From positions 30,335 through 94,334 of the forward strand of contig NZ_JANHAU010000008.1 in the NCBI RefSeq assembly GCF_024464185.1: a DNA stretch of 64,000 nucleotides, written 5' to 3'. Both the position numbers and the translations under genes were made by a program. Shown here one piece after another: positions 18,324 through 27,681 of the stretch (positions are counted from its first letter, which is position 1; each line of letters opens with the position of its first letter). Source of the stretch: Haloarchaeobius salinus (GTDB lineage Archaea > Halobacteriota > Halobacteria > Halobacteriales > Natrialbaceae). The notes beneath the pieces were generated by a model. The model was not told the DNA's origin. It searched no databases and was given only the letters and a program-made list of their open reading frames with translations.

Positions 18324-19349
18324 ATGGGCCACAGAAGCTACCTGATAAAGCGCGGTCTGTCGACCATCCCGATGTTCGTGGGCCTCTCGGTGCTCATCTT
18401 CACCCTGGCCCGCGTCATCCCCGGCAGACCCGCACGACTGGCGCTCGGTCCGCGCGCGAGTGACGAGGCCGTCCAGAACCTGCGCGACCAGATGGGGCTG
18501 GACAAACCGCTCTGGGAGCAGTACTTCGACTACGTCGGCGGCGTCGTCCAGGGCGACCTCGGACAGTCGCTCATCTCGAACCGCAACGTGGCGACCGACC
18601 TGCTGGAGTACTTTCCGGCGACGTTCGAGCTGACGACGCTCGCGATGATACTCGCCATCTTCGTGGGTGTCCCACTCGGCGTCATCGCGGGCCAGCACAA
18701 GGACCGGTGGCCGGACAACGCCAGCCGCCTGTTCTCCTTCTTCAACGTCTCGCTGCCCCCGTTCTGGGCGGGTATCCTGCTCCAGCTCGCCGTCGCGTTC
18801 CAGCTGGGCTGGCTCCCCGCGACTGGTCGGGTCGGCGACGTGAGCCCGATGCCGGTCGAGACGACGGGGCTGCTCCTCGTCGACAGTCTGCTGGCGTTCA
18901 ACGTGCCCGCGTTGATCAGCTCCAGCCAGCACCTCATCCTGCCGGCCATCACGCTGTCGCTCGCACCCATCGCCGACATCGCCCGGATGACCCGGTCGAG
19001 CTTCATCGAGGAGTACGACAAGGACTACGTCGAGGGGCTCCGCACCCACGGCATCCCCGAGCGCCTCATCGCGTACAAGTACGTACTCAGGCGGTCGTTC
19101 GCGTCCACGCTGACCATCATCGGGCTGGACTACGGCTTCCTGCTCGGCTCGGCGTTCGTCGTCGAGATCGTGTTCTCGTGGCCGGGGATGGCCTCCTACG
19201 GCGTCGAGGCCATCCTCCAGAAGGACATCAACGCGATGGTCGGCGTCACGCTCGTCGTCGGCGCGTCGTTCCTGCTCGTGAACTTCGTAGTCGACGTGCT
19301 GTACGGGGTCTTCGACCCGCGCGTCTGGCACGAGGGTGATTCCCAATGA
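18324..19349 (+). CDS. dppB: Peptide-type ABC transporter permease, DppB/OppB type
   Basis: 341 residues. RSYLIKRGLSTIPMFVGLSVLIFTLARVIPG is the classic DppB start, with a first helix and then LRDQMGLDKPLWEQYFDYV. The permease coupling loop carries EEYDKDYVEGLRTHGIPERL, which docks on the ATPases. C-terminal VEIVFSWPGMASYGVEAILQKD is also characteristic. Its stop overlaps the next permease start by four bases. It forms half of the membrane channel with the DppC-type protein. Confidence 0.92.
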   Translation: MGHRSYLIKRGLSTIPMFVGLSVLIFTLARVIPGRPARLALGPRASDEAVQNLRDQMGLDKPLWEQYFDYVGGVVQGDLGQSLISNRNVATDLLEYFPATFELTTLAMILAIFVGVPLGVIAGQHKDRWPDNASRLFSFFNVSLPPFWAGILLQLAVAFQLGWLPATGRVGDVSPMPVETTGLLLVDSLLAFNVPALISSSQHLILPAITLSLAPIADIARMTRSSFIEEYDKDYVEGLRTHGIPERLIAYKYVLRRSFASTLTIIGLDYGFLLGSAFVVEIVFSWPGMASYGVEAILQKDINAMVGVTLVVGASFLLVNFVVDVLYGVFDPRVWHEGDSQ

Positions 19350-20257
19350 GTGACGGCGAGACCGTCACCGCGGACGGCCCGGGACTGTTCGAGCGCCGGC
19401 GGGAAGACCTCGACCGCGTCGTCTACCGGTTCAAGCAGAACCCGATGTCGATACTCGGCCTGTTCATCATCTTCGGCTTCGTGTTCGTCGCGGTGTTCGC
19501 GCCGTACATCGCGCCGTACCCCGCCGACGCGGGCTACCAGGGCCAGCCGGCGGTCCACTTCGACAACAAGTTCGCGGAGCCGAGCGCCGCGCACCTGTTC
19601 GGCACCGACCAGGCCGGACGCGACATCTTCAGTCGGGTGCTGTTCGGGACGCGCCTGTCGCTGCGCATCGGCGTCGTCGTCCTGGCGGCCGCCGTCTCCA
19701 TCGGCGTGCCCGTCGGCCTCGTCGCCGGCTACCTCGGCGGCGGCGTCGGGATGGCCCTGATGCGGATCACGGACGTGTTCCTGTCCGTACCACCACTGGT
19801 GCTCGCACTGGCGGTGAGCGTCGCGCTCGAACCCAATCTAACCAACGTGATGCTCGCCATCGCGGCGGTCTGGTGGCCGTGGTACGCCCGCCTCACGTAC
19901 GGGGAGGTGCTCTCCGTGAAGGAGGAGACGTACGTCGAGGCGAGCCGCGGCATCGGCGCGACCTCGGCGCGCACCATCTTCCGGGAGATCCTCCCGAACG
20001 TGCTCGCACCCATCACGGTGAAGATGAGCCTCGACATGGGCTACGCCATCCTCGTCGCCGCCTCGCTCGGCTTCCTCGGCCTGGGCGCACAGCCGCCGAC
20101 GCCCGAGTGGGGGACGATGGTCAGCCAGGGACGCGACTACATGCCCGCGCAGTGGTGGTACTCGACGTTCCCCGGCCTCGCCATCTTCCTCATCGTGCTG
20201 GGGTTCAACTTCCTCGGCGACGGCCTGAGAGACATGTTCGACGTGGAGGTGCAGTGA
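19346..20257 (+). CDS. dppC: Peptide-type ABC transporter permease, DppC/OppC type
   Basis: 303 residues. An N-terminal cytoplasmic segment is followed by FKQNPMSILGLFIIFGFVFVAVFAPYIAPY, then HLFGTDQAGRDIFSRVLFGTRLSLRIG, the diagnostic DppC block. The EAA-type coupling loop is VKEETYVEASRGIGATSARTIF, and SLGFLGLGAQPPTPEWGTMVSQGRDYM lies near the end. It pairs with the preceding permease. The following ATPase gene starts one base after its stop. Confidence 0.92.
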   Translation: MSDGETVTADGPGLFERRREDLDRVVYRFKQNPMSILGLFIIFGFVFVAVFAPYIAPYPADAGYQGQPAVHFDNKFAEPSAAHLFGTDQAGRDIFSRVLFGTRLSLRIGVVVLAAAVSIGVPVGLVAGYLGGGVGMALMRITDVFLSVPPLVLALAVSVALEPNLTNVMLAIAAVWWPWYARLTYGEVLSVKEETYVEASRGIGATSARTIFREILPNVLAPITVKMSLDMGYAILVAASLGFLGLGAQPPTPEWGTMVSQGRDYMPAQWWYSTFPGLAIFLIVLGFNFLGDGLRDMFDVEVQ

Positions 20258-20258
20258 G

Positions 20259-21365
20259 ATGGCGGACCCCATCCTCTCCGTCGACGACCTCTCCGTCGAG
20301 TTCGAGACGTACGAGGGGCGTCACCACGTCCTGAACGGCGTCGACCTCACCGTCGAGGAGGGCGAGACGGTCGCCCTCGTCGGCGAGACCGGCTGCGGGA
20401 AGTCCGTCACCGCGAAGTCCATCATGGGCACGCTACCCCGCCCACCCGGCGAGATAACCTCGGGCAGCATCACCTACGACGGCACCGACCTGCTCGCCGA
20501 CGCCGACGCCCACGAGCGCATCCAGGGCGAGGAGATGAGCATGATCTTCCAGGACCCGATGACGTACCTCTCGCCGGTGTACCCCGTCGGCTCGATGATG
20601 GCCGACGTGGCGACCTACAGCGGCGGGAAGGACGTCTCCTGGCTCGGCATGCTGCAGAACCTGCTCGGCCGGCGGGCGAACCGCGCCGAGATCCGCGAGC
20701 GTAGCATCGAGCTGCTCGACCGGATGCGCATCCCCGACCCGGAGGGCACGCTGGACCGCTACCCGGTCGAGCTCTCGGGCGGGATGCGCCAGCGCGTCAT
20801 CGTCGCGATGGCGCTCATCAACGACCCGACGTTCCTCATCGCCGACGAGCCGACGACCGCGCTCGACGTGACGGTGCAGGACCAGATCCTCGGCCTCCTC
20901 AGGGAGCGCGTCGAGGAGCGGAACCTCTCGATGCTGTACATCACCCACAACCTCGGCGTCGCCCGCGAGATCGCGGACCGCATCTGCATCATGTACGCCG
21001 GCGAGATCGTCGAGGTCGGGACGACGGAGGAGATCTTCGACGCGCCGCTGCACCCCTACACCCGGGGGCTCCTCGACAGCATCCCGAAGCTCACCGGCTT
21101 CGAGGGCGACGGCATCGACGGGCAGATCCCGGACTACACCGACCCGCCTGCTGGCTGTCGGTTCCACCCGCGCTGTCCCGCCGCGATGGCGGGCACCTGC
21201 GACGTGGAGCCGGTCGAGTCCCACACCGTCGGCGACGACCGGGCCGTCGCCTGTCACCTCTACGAGGATGGCATGTCCTTCGGCGAGGCGGCGACCGTCG
21301 CAGCCGAGGAGGCCGATGGCGTCGCCGAGGACGCGCCGACGGCTGAGGCCGGGGGTGAGCCATGA
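20259..21365 (+). CDS. dppD: Peptide-type ABC transporter ATP-binding protein, DppD/OppD type
   Basis: 368 residues. Walker A GETGCGKSVTAKS, Q-loop MIFQDPMTYLSP, signature LSGGMRQRVIVAMAL, Walker B FLIADEPTTALDVTV and H-loop YITHNLG are all intact. After the ATPase core comes the oligopeptide-transporter C-terminal domain with a Cys set (PPAGCRFHPRCPAAMAGTC...VACH). An acidic, Ala/Glu-rich tail of about 40 residues ends the protein, which is common in halophiles. Its stop overlaps the DppF-type start by 4 bp. Confidence 0.92.
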   Translation: MADPILSVDDLSVEFETYEGRHHVLNGVDLTVEEGETVALVGETGCGKSVTAKSIMGTLPRPPGEITSGSITYDGTDLLADADAHERIQGEEMSMIFQDPMTYLSPVYPVGSMMADVATYSGGKDVSWLGMLQNLLGRRANRAEIRERSIELLDRMRIPDPEGTLDRYPVELSGGMRQRVIVAMALINDPTFLIADEPTTALDVTVQDQILGLLRERVEERNLSMLYITHNLGVAREIADRICIMYAGEIVEVGTTEEIFDAPLHPYTRGLLDSIPKLTGFEGDGIDGQIPDYTDPPAGCRFHPRCPAAMAGTCDVEPVESHTVGDDRAVACHLYEDGMSFGEAATVAAEEADGVAEDAPTAEAGGEP

Positions 21366-22411
21366 GCGGCGACCCCCTCGTCTCGGTGCGGGACCTGGAG
21401 AAGTACTACCCGGTCGAGACGGGGCTGTTCAGCCGGACCGAGTCCTACGTGAAGGCCGTCGACGGCGTGAGCTTCGACGTCATGCCCGGGGAGACGTTCG
21501 CCGTGGTCGGCGAGTCCGGCTGCGGGAAGACGACGCTCGGCAAGACCGTCGCCCGTCTCTACGAGGCGACCGGCGGGACCATCGAGTTCGACGGCCGTGA
21601 CGTCACCGACCTCGACGGGAAGGCGCTCCGGCAGCTCCGTCGGGATATCCAGGTCGTCTACCAGGACCCGTCGTCGTCGCTGAACCCGCGCCGACGCATC
21701 GGTGCTATCGTCAAGGAGCCGCTGGTCGTCCACGGCGTCGGCACGAAGGCCGAACGCGACGAGCGCGTCGCCGACCTGCTCCGGCGGGTCGACCTGCCGG
21801 TCGAGTTCCGCCATCGCTACCCGAACGCACTCTCTGGCGGGCAGAAGCAGCGCGTCGCCATCGCCCGCGCGCTGGCGGTCGAGCCGAAGTTCGTCGTGCT
21901 CGACGAGCCGACGAGCGCCCTCGACGTCTCGGTGCAGGCGAAGGTCATCTCGCTGCTCGACGACCTGCAGGACGAGCTCGACCTCACCTACCTGCTCATC
22001 AGCCACGACCTCAGCCTCGTGAAGAACGTCGCCGACCGCATCGGCGTGATGTACCTCGGTAACTTCATGGAGGTCGCCGACAGCCGGACGCTGTTCGAGA
22101 ACCCGGTGAACCCGTACACCGAGCAGCTGCTGTCTGCCATCCCGGTCGTCGAGAGCGGCGAGCAGTCGCTGAAGCCGCCGTCCGTGGAGGTCCGAGGCGA
22201 GACCCCGGACCCGAAGGACCCGCCGCCGGGCTGTCCGTTCCACCCGCGCTGTCACCGCGCGTTCGACGCCTGCGACGCCGTCGACCCCGAACTGGTCGAG
22301 GTCGAGGACGGCCACCAGACCCGGTGTCTCCACGACCCCGGACCGAAGGCCCAGGCGGTGGCCGAACACCGCTCCGATGACGTGACGCGGGAGGAAGTCA
22401 CCGAGGAGTAG
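21362..22411 (+). CDS. dppF: Peptide-type ABC transporter ATP-binding protein, DppF/OppF type
   Basis: 349 residues. The DppF-specific start [15 protein letters not shown] is followed by Walker [16 protein letters not shown]-loop [13 protein letters not shown], signature [15 protein letters not shown] and Walker [16 protein letters not shown]. The C-terminal Cys domain has [15 protein letters not shown]. With the DppD-type protein it forms the ATPase dimer of the importer. It is the last gene of the five-gene dpp-type operon; a 225-base gap follows before hyuA copy 2, which has its own promoter. Confidence 0.92.
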   Translation: MSGDPLVSVRDLEKYYPVETGLFSRTESYVKAVDGVSFDVMPGETFAVVGESGCGKTTLGKTVARLYEATGGTIEFDGRDVTDLDGKALRQLRRDIQVVYQDPSSSLNPRRRIGAIVKEPLVVHGVGTKAERDERVADLLRRVDLPVEFRHRYPNALSGGQKQRVAIARALAVEPKFVVLDEPTSALDVSVQAKVISLLDDLQDELDLTYLLISHDLSLVKNVADRIGVMYLGNFMEVADSRTLFENPVNPYTEQLLSAIPVVESGEQSLKPPSVEVRGETPDPKDPPPGCPFHPRCHRAFDACDAVDPELVEVEDGHQTRCLHDPGPKAQAVAEHRSDDVTREEVTEE

Positions 22412-22606
22412 CGGACGCACGGGTACGGCGGGCGGGGGCACCCACCACCACCATCACCCATTGTCTGTCAGCCGCCTCGCCCGCCCACCGGTCGCAGGAA
22501 TGACCGATGTCATTCTCAATTCGGTCGTCGATATACGCCTCTTAGAACTATTCAGAACTATTTGGGCACATTTTGAGCACAGTTCAGAATAATATCGCAC
22601 GATAAG

Positions 22607-22612
22607 TTTATA
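22607..22612 (+). promoter_or_regulatory. TATA element of hyuA copy 2
   Basis: TTTATA centred about 28 bases before ATG 22637, fitting a leaderless transcript. The 100 bases before it contain two near-identical TTCAGAAxTA elements (about 22551 and 22582) that could be regulator sites. Confidence 0.55.
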
Positions 22613-22636
22613 GTAAGTGCCGTTCTGTTATACGCC

Positions 22637-24682
22637 ATGCCACAAGATACCACCCGTGTCGCCGTCGATATCGGGGGGACGTTCACCGACCTCGTGGCGG
22701 TGCGAGACGGTGGACTCACCCTCGCGAAGGCGTCGACGACACCGTCGAACTTCGCCGGCGGCGTCCTCGACGCCGTCGAGAAGGGCGGCCTGCCGCTCGC
22801 GTCGGTCGACCAGTTCGTCCACGGAACGACCGTCGTCATCAACGCCATCACCGAGCGGACCGGCGAGGAGACGGCGCTGCTGACGACGGCCGGCTTCCGC
22901 GACGTGCTCGACGTGACACGCGCGAACCGCCCAGACATGTTCAACTACCAGTACGAGAAGCCCGAGCCGTTCGTCCCCCGGCGGCACCGCTGGGAGGTGC
23001 CCGAGCGCGTCGACCAGGCAGGCGAACCGGTCCAGCCGCTCGACGAGGACGCCGTCCGCGAGGCCGCCCGCGAGATCCGCGACGCCGGCTTCGACACCAT
23101 CGCGGTCAGCTACCTCCACAGCTACGAGAACCCCGACCACGAGCGCCGCACACGCGAGCTCGTCGAGGAGGTCCACCCCGACGCCTACGTCACGCTCTCG
23201 CACGAGCTGACGAAGGAGTACCGGGAGTACGAGCGCACCAACACGGCCGTCCTCAACTCCTACGTCCGCCCCATCGCCGACGAGTACCTCGACACGCTCT
23301 CCGGACGCCTCGGGAACCAGGGGTTCGACGGCACCACGTACGCGATGAAGTCGAACGCGGGCACCGCGAGCTTCGACGAGGCCCGTCGTCGCCCCGTCGA
23401 GATGGTCGAGAGCGGCCCAGTCGGGGGCGTCTACGGCGCGGCCCACGTCGGCCGCCAGCTCGACGAGCCGGACGTCGTCAGCTTCGACATGGGCGGCACC
23501 ACGGCGAAGACCTCGGTCGTCCGCGACGGCGAGGTCACCATCGACACCGACTACTGGCTCGAGTCGTCGCCCCGCGACGAGGGCTACCCGCTCAAGATCC
23601 CGGTCGTCGACATCGTCGAGATCGGTGCGGGCGGCGGCTCCATCGCCTGGACCGACGCGGGCGGCTCCATCAACGTCGGCCCCGAGAGCTCCGGTGCGGA
23701 CCCCGGGCCGGCCTGTTACGGCCGCGGCGGCACCGAGCCGACCGTCACCGACGCCAACCTGCTCACCGGCCGGCTCAATCCGGACTACTTCCTCGGTGGC
23801 GACATGCGCCTCGACGTCGACGCCGCCGAAACCGCCCTCGAACCGCTCGCCGACGAGTTCGACACGAGCGTCCGCGAGGCCGCCCACGGCGTGCTCCGCG
23901 TCGTCAACTCCAACATGGCGAACGCGCTCAAGCAGGTGAGCATCCGCCGCGGCCACGACCCCCGCGACTTCGTGCTGGTCGCGAGCGGCGGCGCGGGCCC
24001 GCTGCACGCCGCGACCCTCGCGCGCGAACTCGGCGTGAAGGAGACGGTCGTCCCCCGGGCACCCGGGCAGTTCTCCGCGTGGGGGATGCTCGTCACCGAC
24101 CTCCGGAAGGACTTCGCCCGGACCCGGGTCATGCCGTTCGACGGCGGCCACGCCGACGAGGTGGCTGCGACCGTCGCCGCGCTGGAGGCCGAGGCGCGCG
24201 ACGCCTACGCCGCCGAGGACGTCGACGAGGACGAGCTCGTCCTCGAACGCTCGGTCGACCTGCGCTACGCCGGGCAGGAACACACCGTGAACACCCCGCT
24301 GGGCGACGGCCCGGTCGACGCGAGCGAGATCGCAGCGACCATCGAACGGTTCCACGCGCGCCACGAGCGGACGTTCGACTTCCGCCTCGACGACCCCTGC
24401 GAGGTCGTCAACGTCCGCCTGACCGCGTCCGCACCGATGCCGAAACCAGCCGTCGAATCGCTCGACGTGGCCGGCGAGCCCGCCGACGCGGTGAAGCACA
24501 CCCGCGAGGTCGACTTCGCCACCGAGGGCATCCACGACGCCCGCGTCTACGAGCGCGACGCCCTCCCGACGGAGACGTCCATCGACGGCCCCGCGGTCGT
24601 CGAGGAACCCGCCTGCACGACGCTCGTCCACCCCGAACAGACGTTCGAGGTCGACACGTTCGGAAACCTACACATCAGCTAA
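22637..24682 (+). CDS. hyuA: Hydantoinase A/oxoprolinase family protein (copy 2)
   Basis: 681 residues. TTRVAVDIGGTFTDLVAV, FVHGTTVVINAITERTGEETALLTTAGFRDVLDVTRANRPDMFN, KSNAGTASFDEAR, VESGPVGGVYGAAHVG, FDMGGTTAKTSVV and ASGGAGPLHAATLARELGVKE follow in family order. RANRPDMFNYQYEKPEPFVPR is closer to the acetophenone-carboxylase/N-methylhydantoinase branch than copy 1, hinting at a different substrate. It is followed after two bases by hyuB copy 2. Sequence divergence from copy 1 shows that it is not a recent duplication. Confidence 0.88.
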   Translation: MPQDTTRVAVDIGGTFTDLVAVRDGGLTLAKASTTPSNFAGGVLDAVEKGGLPLASVDQFVHGTTVVINAITERTGEETALLTTAGFRDVLDVTRANRPDMFNYQYEKPEPFVPRRHRWEVPERVDQAGEPVQPLDEDAVREAAREIRDAGFDTIAVSYLHSYENPDHERRTRELVEEVHPDAYVTLSHELTKEYREYERTNTAVLNSYVRPIADEYLDTLSGRLGNQGFDGTTYAMKSNAGTASFDEARRRPVEMVESGPVGGVYGAAHVGRQLDEPDVVSFDMGGTTAKTSVVRDGEVTIDTDYWLESSPRDEGYPLKIPVVDIVEIGAGGGSIAWTDAGGSINVGPESSGADPGPACYGRGGTEPTVTDANLLTGRLNPDYFLGGDMRLDVDAAETALEPLADEFDTSVREAAHGVLRVVNSNMANALKQVSIRRGHDPRDFVLVASGGAGPLHAATLARELGVKETVVPRAPGQFSAWGMLVTDLRKDFARTRVMPFDGGHADEVAATVAALEAEARDAYAAEDVDEDELVLERSVDLRYAGQEHTVNTPLGDGPVDASEIAATIERFHARHERTFDFRLDDPCEVVNVRLTASAPMPKPAVESLDVAGEPADAVKHTREVDFATEGIHDARVYERDALPTETSIDGPAVVEEPACTTLVHPEQTFEVDTFGNLHIS

Positions 24683-24684
24683 CC

Positions 24685-26475
24685 ATGTCACAGCAATCCA
24701 CCACATCCGACAGCGACGTCGACCCGTTCACACGCGAGGTCGTGACGAACGCCCTGCAGAGCGCCGCCGAGGAGATGTTCCTCAACCTCGGGCGCACCGC
24801 GAAGTCGAGCGTCATCTACGAGACGCTGGACTACGCCTGCGGGGTCACCGACGCCGACGCGAACGTCGTCGCACAGGCCAACGGCGTCCCGGGCTTCCTC
24901 GGGACGCTGAAGTTCTGCGTCGCCGACGCCGTCGAGAAGTTCGGACGGGACGGCTTCGACCCCGGCGACGTGGTGCTCCTGAACGACTACCACGGCGGCA
25001 CCCACCTCAACGACGTGGCGATGGTCGCACCCATCTTCGTCGACGACGAGCTCGTCGGCTTCACCGCATCGAAGGCCCACTGGACCGACGTCGGCGGGAA
25101 GGACCCCGGCTCGTGGACGACCGACGCGACCAGCGTCTTCCAGGAGGGTGTCCAGTACCCGATGGTGAAGCTGTACGAGGGCGGCGAGCGCAACGACGCT
25201 GTCTACGACATCGTCGTCGCCAACACCCGGATGCCCGAGGTCACGCTCGGCGACATGGAGGCCCAGCAGTCCTCGATGGGCGTCGGGGCCGAGCGCGTCG
25301 TCGAGGTGTACGAGCGCTACGGTGTCGAAACCGTCCAGCACGCCATCGAGGACAGCTTCGACGCCGGCGAACGCCTCGTCCGCGACGAGATACGGAAGCT
25401 GCCCAACGGCACGTACACCGCCGAGGACAAGCTCGACGGCGACAGCGTCTCCGGCGACCCGGTCCACGTCGAGGTCGAGGTGACCATCGAGGACGAGACG
25501 GTCGCGCTCGACTACACCGGCACCGACCCGGAGGCGGACGGCCCCATCAACGCACCCTACGCCGCCTCCGTCTCCGACGTCCGGTCGTTCTTCCAGGCCA
25601 TCACGCTCCCGGACGCCGACACCAACGAGGGGTTCTTCCGGCCGCTCGACGTGACGATCCCGGAGGGGACGGTGCTCAACGCCACGAAACCAGCCCCCAT
25701 CGGCACCGACTGGGAGGGCTCCGCGATGGCCGCGGACCTGCCGTGGAAGGCGCTCGCGCCCCACCTCCCGGACCGGCTCTCGGCCGGGCACTTCCTCAGC
25801 GTCTGCGCGACCATCGTCGGCGGCCACGACGACCGCCGGGGCGAGGAGTTCCTCGTCGTCGAACCACAGCCCGGCGGCTGGGGGGCGAGCCCCGGCAAGG
25901 ACGGCGCGGACGTGCTCGTCTGCTCGGGCGACGGCGACACGCTGGAGATGCCCGTCGAGGTGATGGAAACGCGCTTCCCGCTGCTGTTCGACCAGGCCGC
26001 CCTCGACACACCCCAGACCGCCGGCCACGGCGAGTTCCGTGGCGGCACCGGCTTCGTGCAGGACTACCGGGTCTACAACGAGTCCGGCGGCTTCATCACC
26101 GCCGGATTCGGCCGCTCCGAGTTCCCGCCGTGGGGCGTCGACGGCGGACAGGACGGCGACGGCAACCACATCGAGATCGTCCGAACTGACGGCGAGGTCG
26201 AACGGCACAGCAACCTCACCAACCACCAGCTTGCCGACGGCGACGTTGCCCGACTGGTGACGAGTTCGGGCGGCGGGTGGGGCGACCCACGCGAGCGCGA
26301 CCCGGAACGCGTCCGCGAGGACTTCCGCGACGACTACATCACCCGCGAGACGGCCCGCGAGGTGTACGCCGTCGTGCTCGACGAAGACGGCGGCATCGAC
26401 GAGGCAGAGACGGCGGCGCTCAGGGACGGAAGTGCGGACGAACCGACCGCCGGGACAGGAGGTGAGGACCGATGA
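24685..26475 (+). CDS. hyuB: Hydantoinase B/oxoprolinase family protein (copy 2)
   Basis: 596 residues from ATG 24685, two bases after the hyuA stop. DVDPFTREVVTNALQSAAEEMF, DPGDVVLLNDYHGGTHLNDVAMV, AHWTDVGGKDPGSW, LDYTGTDPEADGPINAPYA and SSGGGWGDPRERDPERVREDF are family blocks. The same frame is open upstream to 24079, but that translation is Arg-rich and overlaps the real hyuA reading frame. Its stop overlaps the cupin gene start (ATGA). It should form the amidohydrolase with HyuA copy 2. Confidence 0.88.
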   Translation: MSQQSTTSDSDVDPFTREVVTNALQSAAEEMFLNLGRTAKSSVIYETLDYACGVTDADANVVAQANGVPGFLGTLKFCVADAVEKFGRDGFDPGDVVLLNDYHGGTHLNDVAMVAPIFVDDELVGFTASKAHWTDVGGKDPGSWTTDATSVFQEGVQYPMVKLYEGGERNDAVYDIVVANTRMPEVTLGDMEAQQSSMGVGAERVVEVYERYGVETVQHAIEDSFDAGERLVRDEIRKLPNGTYTAEDKLDGDSVSGDPVHVEVEVTIEDETVALDYTGTDPEADGPINAPYAASVSDVRSFFQAITLPDADTNEGFFRPLDVTIPEGTVLNATKPAPIGTDWEGSAMAADLPWKALAPHLPDRLSAGHFLSVCATIVGGHDDRRGEEFLVVEPQPGGWGASPGKDGADVLVCSGDGDTLEMPVEVMETRFPLLFDQAALDTPQTAGHGEFRGGTGFVQDYRVYNESGGFITAGFGRSEFPPWGVDGGQDGDGNHIEIVRTDGEVERHSNLTNHQLADGDVARLVTSSGGGWGDPRERDPERVREDFRDDYITRETAREVYAVVLDEDGGIDEAETAALRDGSADEPTAGTGGEDR

Positions 26476-26804
26476 GCGGCGTCGAACTCACCGAACTCGC
26501 CGACGTCTGGGACGACAGCACGGGCAGCCCGCTCACGCTGTTCGAGAGCGACGACCCCGAGTCACAGACGGGGTCGTACGTCATCCAGCCGGGCGAGCGC
26601 GTGCCGGAGGAGGGCTGGACCGCCCACGCTGGCGACGAGATCTCCGTCATCCTCGACGGCTCGGTCGAACTCGTCACGCCGGACGGCGAGTACAGCGTCG
26701 AGGCGGGGACGCTGTCGGTCATCCCCGCAGGCGTCGAACACTACAGCGTCAACCGTGGAGACGAGCCCTGTCGGCTGGTGTACACCGCGGTCGGCGGGCT
26801 CTGA
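26472..26804 (+). CDS. Small cupin-domain protein
   Basis: 110 residues forming one cupin barrel: SYVIQPGERVPEEGWTAHAGDEISVILDGSVEL is motif 1 (with His and Glu but not the full two-His set), and GTLSVIPAGVEHYSVNRGDEPCRLVYTAV is motif 2 with a His. It may bind a metal or a small ligand and act as an isomerase, a ligand sensor, or an accessory to the hyuAB copy 2 enzyme. It is translationally coupled to hyuB (4-bp overlap), so it belongs to the same pathway. Confidence 0.8.
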   Translation: MSGVELTELADVWDDSTGSPLTLFESDDPESQTGSYVIQPGERVPEEGWTAHAGDEISVILDGSVELVTPDGEYSVEAGTLSVIPAGVEHYSVNRGDEPCRLVYTAVGGL

Positions 26805-26811
26805 AAAGCGG

Positions 26812-27342
26812 CTACTCTCCGTCGGTGACTTTCTTGTGCCAGGCCTTGTGGGTCTTCGTGACCGGGATGGCCTCGTAGCTCTCGACGACCGGGTTGTTCT
26901 GGAGTTCCTCCCTGAGGTACTCCTTGATGTCCGAGAGCGAGGCGTGCCAGACCCGCAGTAACAGGTCGTACTTACCCATGTACTCCTCGATCTCGTAGAT
27001 GAGCTCCTCGCTCTGGACGTGGTCGACGAACTCGTCCAGTTCGTCGCTGTCCACGCCGGATTCGAGCGTGACGAACACGTCCGCGTAGGCGAACTTCGCC
27101 TCCTGCAGGACGAGGACGCCGATAACGTCGACCAGCCCGTTCTCCTGGAGGTTCTTCCGTCGCCGTCGCGCCGCCGTTCGAGAGAGACCGACACGTTCGC
27201 CGATTTCAGTGTCGGACATCCGGCCGTCCTCGTTCAGTGCCTTGTAGATACGATAGTCTGTTTCGTCGAGGTGCTCCTTCAGAATCCGTTTTATCTTGTC
27301 GTTTTCGAGCCATTCGTCCGCAGAGATAGACTGTGAACTCAT
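26812..27342 (-). CDS. Lrp/AsnC family transcriptional regulator
   Basis: 176 residues from ATG 27342. The helix-turn-helix is DETDYRIYKALNEDGRMSDTEIGERVGLSRTAARRRRKNLQENGLV (about residues 26-71), and the C-terminal ligand-binding RAM-like domain is AYADVFVTLESGVDSDELDEFVDHVQSEELIYEIEEYMGKYDLLLRVWHASLSD. Such proteins sense amino acids. Placed convergent to the hyu/dpp/cupin block, it is the obvious candidate regulator of that catabolic locus. In-frame sequence upstream of 27342 is not Lrp-like. A palindrome 24-38 bases upstream suggests autoregulation. Confidence 0.88.
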   Translation of the reverse strand: MSSQSISADEWLENDKIKRILKEHLDETDYRIYKALNEDGRMSDTEIGERVGLSRTAARRRRKNLQENGLVDVIGVLVLQEAKFAYADVFVTLESGVDSDELDEFVDHVQSEELIYEIEEYMGKYDLLLRVWHASLSDIKEYLREELQNNPVVESYEAIPVTKTHKAWHKKVTDGE

Positions 27343-27681
27343 CGCTTCGGAGATAGTCGTCCGAGGGTACTGTAAGTACCGGTCATATTGTCGAGGGTGC
27401 CGACCGATTCGTCCACTCACACGCGTACTGACCACGAACGGTGGCCTGAACGAGTCGTTATTTCCGGTTTCTCGTGCTCTCGTTCGACAGTCAACGGAAG
27501 AACTCTCGTTACCGATACACTCCACAGCGGTCGGAAGACAGAGCTCGTCGACGCAGTACTCGGGATTCCTTCCATCGGGTCGGGCAAGCGTTCCTCCGAA
27601 TTTTGCCTGCCCCGTCCCTGACGGTTCCAGGGGCCGAACATTCAGGAAGCCAGCGGAACCACTTCAAAAGAGAACACGCTC
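27343..27681. other. Divergent intergenic region between Lrp-type and CopB-type genes
   Basis: No gene is seen in 339 bases. It holds the Lrp-side palindrome (27366-27380) and must hold the promoter of the copper ATPase gene, although I do not see a strong TATA element close to 27682. Confidence 0.45.
27366..27380. promoter_or_regulatory. Perfect palindrome upstream of the Lrp-type gene
   Basis: GGTACT-GTA-AGTACC, 24-38 bases before ATG 27342. The position overlaps the expected core promoter and the size fits an Lrp half-site pair, so an autoregulatory operator is likely. Confidence 0.45.

Noticed and set aside
22628..24631. A 667-codon minus-strand open frame opposite hyuA copy 2
   Set aside because: Antisense artefact of GC-rich codon use; the opposite strand is an unmistakable hydantoinase A.
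24079..24684. N-terminal extension of hyuB copy 2
   Set aside because: Overlaps hyuA copy 2 in another frame and is Arg-rich; ATG 24685 begins the family sequence.
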